64,000 nt of DNA from Micromonospora violae (GTDB taxonomy: Bacteria > Actinomycetota > Actinomycetes > Mycobacteriales > Micromonosporaceae): assembly GCF_004217135.1 (NCBI RefSeq), contig NZ_SHKK01000001.1:620001-684000 (forward strand), written 5' to 3'. This document shows, piece after piece, positions 62,692 to 64,000 of this stretch. The translations under genes and the position numbers were made by a program. Positions within the stretch are counted from its first letter, which is position 1. Each line of letters starts with the position of its first letter. The notes beneath the pieces were generated by a model that was not told the origin of the DNA, searched no databases, and worked only from the letters and a program-made list of their open reading frames with translations.

Positions 62692-64000
62692 GTGGCCAAC
62701 GTCGACAGCATCGCCGTAGCGCCCGCCGAACCGGATCCGACGCCGCGCAGCGGGCAGGTAGCCCGGCCCGCCAACGATCGCGCGGGCTGGTCCCGGGTAC
62801 GCGCGCTGGTGGCCGCCGCCCCGGCGATGCTCACTGATGGCGCGGTGATCGCGTTCGCGCTCTTCACCGTGCTCTACCACCTCGCCTTCCTGGGGGACCT
62901 GCGCCCGTCGGTGACCTTCCGGATCTGGCTGGTGGCCTGTGTGGTGCTCGCGGTCGTGGCCGTGCTGCGCGCCCGCCGCCGCGTCGGCGCCGCAACCGAC
63001 AGCGCCGCAACCGACAGCGCCGCAACCGACAGCACCCCGGCCGACAGCACCCCGGCGGCTCAGGAGGAGCCGGGCAGCGCACCGCCCACCGACCGCCGCC
63101 TGCTGATCGGGGTCCTGGTCGCCGCCGCCGTGGCCGCCGTCTCCGCCGGTCTGGCCGGCACCAGCGTCAGCGTCTCCTGGTGGATCCCGGGCGTGGCCGG
63201 TCTGCTCGCCGCCGTCGGTGGGCTCCTGCTGGTGCGCCAGGCCTGGCTGAGCGGCCCGGTGCCCACCCCGGCCGCCCCGGCCGTCACCGCGACCCAGTCG
63301 GCGTACGCGCTGGTCGTCTCGGTGCTGGTCGGCATCTCCTCGTTCTTCCTGGCCCGCAACACCCCGGACGACGTCTACTACGTCGGCAAGTCGGTGTGGA
63401 TCGCCGAACGGGACCTGATCCCGCTCAACGACTTCCTGTTCTCCGAGAACGTGCTGCCGCCCATGGGCTCGCAGCCGCCCGTCCCGTCGATCGAGGTCTT
63501 CGACGGCGCGTTCGCCAACGTCGTCGGTATCCACGCCAGTTCGGCCCTCTGGTACGTGCTGCTGCCGATCATGGCGGTGTTCGCGGTGCTGGCGCTGTGG
63601 CGGTTGACGCACCGGTGGGCCCCGCGTCGTCCGATGCTCGCCTTCACCGTGGCGATCGCGTACCTCTACCTCGTCGCGGGCGGGGACGCCGCACTGGGCA
63701 CGTTCCACCTTCCGCGGCTGCACGAGGGCAAGGGCATCTTCGTCTCGGCGGTCATCCCGCTGATGTGGCTCTACCTGACCGAGTGGTTCGACAACCGGTC
63801 GCGGCGCAGCCTGCTGCTCATCGTGGCGCTGTCGATCACCGCGATCGGGCTCACCAACACCGCGGCGATCATCCTGCCGATGCTGGTCGGCGCGGCCGGC
63901 TTCGCCATGCTGCTGGTCGGCCGGTGGAAGGCGGCCGTCGTCGCGGCGGTCGCCGCCCTCGCGTACCCGATCGGGTCGTTGGTCGTCTCCCGCCTGGCGC
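62692..64000 (+). CDS. Multi-pass membrane protein (3' end outside window)
   Basis: GTG start with AAGGA five bases upstream; open to the window end, about 436 codons visible. Several membrane helices. After the first two comes a short low-complexity loop of 5-residue repeats (AATDS three times, then TPADS). The segment YYVGKSVWIAERDLIPLNDFLFSENVLPP could be an extracytoplasmic catalytic loop, but no family is firmly recognised. It may be a GT-C-like or polymer-related membrane enzyme. Confidence 0.7.
   Translation, partial: MANVDSIAVAPAEPDPTPRSGQVARPANDRAGWSRVRALVAAAPAMLTDGAVIAFALFTVLYHLAFLGDLRPSVTFRIWLVACVVLAVVAVLRARRRVGAATDSAATDSAATDSTPADSTPAAQEEPGSAPPTDRRLLIGVLVAAAVAAVSAGLAGTSVSVSWWIPGVAGLLAAVGGLLLVRQAWLSGPVPTPAAPAVTATQSAYALVVSVLVGISSFFLARNTPDDVYYVGKSVWIAERDLIPLNDFLFSENVLPPMGSQPPVPSIEVFDGAFANVVGIHASSALWYVLLPIMAVFAVLALWRLTHRWAPRRPMLAFTVAIAYLYLVAGGDAALGTFHLPRLHEGKGIFVSAVIPLMWLYLTEWFDNRSRRSLLLIVALSITAIGLTNTAAIILPMLVGAAGFAMLLVGRWKAAVVAAVAALAYPIGSLVVSRLA

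Noticed and set aside
1..64000. CRISPR arrays, tRNA and rRNA genes, insertion sequences, integrases.
   Set aside because: No direct-repeat array with regular spacers, no tRNA-like cloverleaf or rRNA sequence and no transposase or integrase frame was recognised. A dedicated tRNA scan would be the decisive check.

Overview
The window is 64 kb of very GC-rich DNA with short intergenic gaps, frequent GTG/TTG starts, 1-8 base overlaps between co-directional genes, a SARP/AfsR regulator and a two-subunit type IIA topoisomerase pair. This points to an actinomycete, most likely a Micromonosporaceae (Micromonospora-like) chromosome. That placement is inferred from gene content and style; there is no rRNA in the window.

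Region 1 (1-10.8 kb) holds the end of a Na+/H+ antiporter and then a compact natural-product locus. A 2418-residue polypeptide reads A-PCP-C-A-PCP-TE and runs on into a complete MFS transporter. Its TE has Cys where the nucleophilic Ser is expected. It is followed by a threonine-synthase-like PLP enzyme and a membrane desaturase/hydroxylase. Region 2 (10.8-13.6 kb) is a convergent polar amino-acid ABC importer preceded by a SAM-I/IV class riboswitch and a short actinobacterial leader peptide (RRRHVDL type, two Cys codons), so a sulfur amino acid is the likely substrate.

Region 3 (13.7-36.3 kb) is mostly housekeeping: APC permease, CorA, 2H phosphoesterase, DinB-like proteins, an SCP2 protein coupled to a glycogen-debranching-type enzyme, DUF72, hydrolases, topoisomerase IV-like ParE/ParC, a SpoU methyltransferase, a secreted peptidoglycan-binding protein, an AfsR-like regulator and an AlkB homologue.

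Region 4 (36.5-52.8 kb) is a surface-glycan locus encoding homologues of every step of CMP-pseudaminic acid synthesis (pseB, pseC, pseH, pseG, pseI, pseF types), with glycosyltransferases, a GT-C membrane enzyme and an acyltransferase. Embedded in it is a carrier-protein cassette (ACP, AMP ligase, SDR, small PPTase-like protein) that could supply an unusual acyl group to the sugar. Region 5 (52.8-64 kb) carries envelope proteins, a C39-type protease under a c-di-AMP (ydaO) riboswitch, and a teichoic-acid-like set: CDP-glycerol phosphotransferase family, TarI-SDR fusion, and a TagG/TagH-like ABC exporter. Regions 4 and 5 together look like a system making and exporting a nonulosonate-containing wall polymer.

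A palindromic intergenic repeat (core GATCATGGAGTTGTGGTG) occurs three times, and a 15-bp GTTAAC motif is shared by two pse-locus operon upstream regions.
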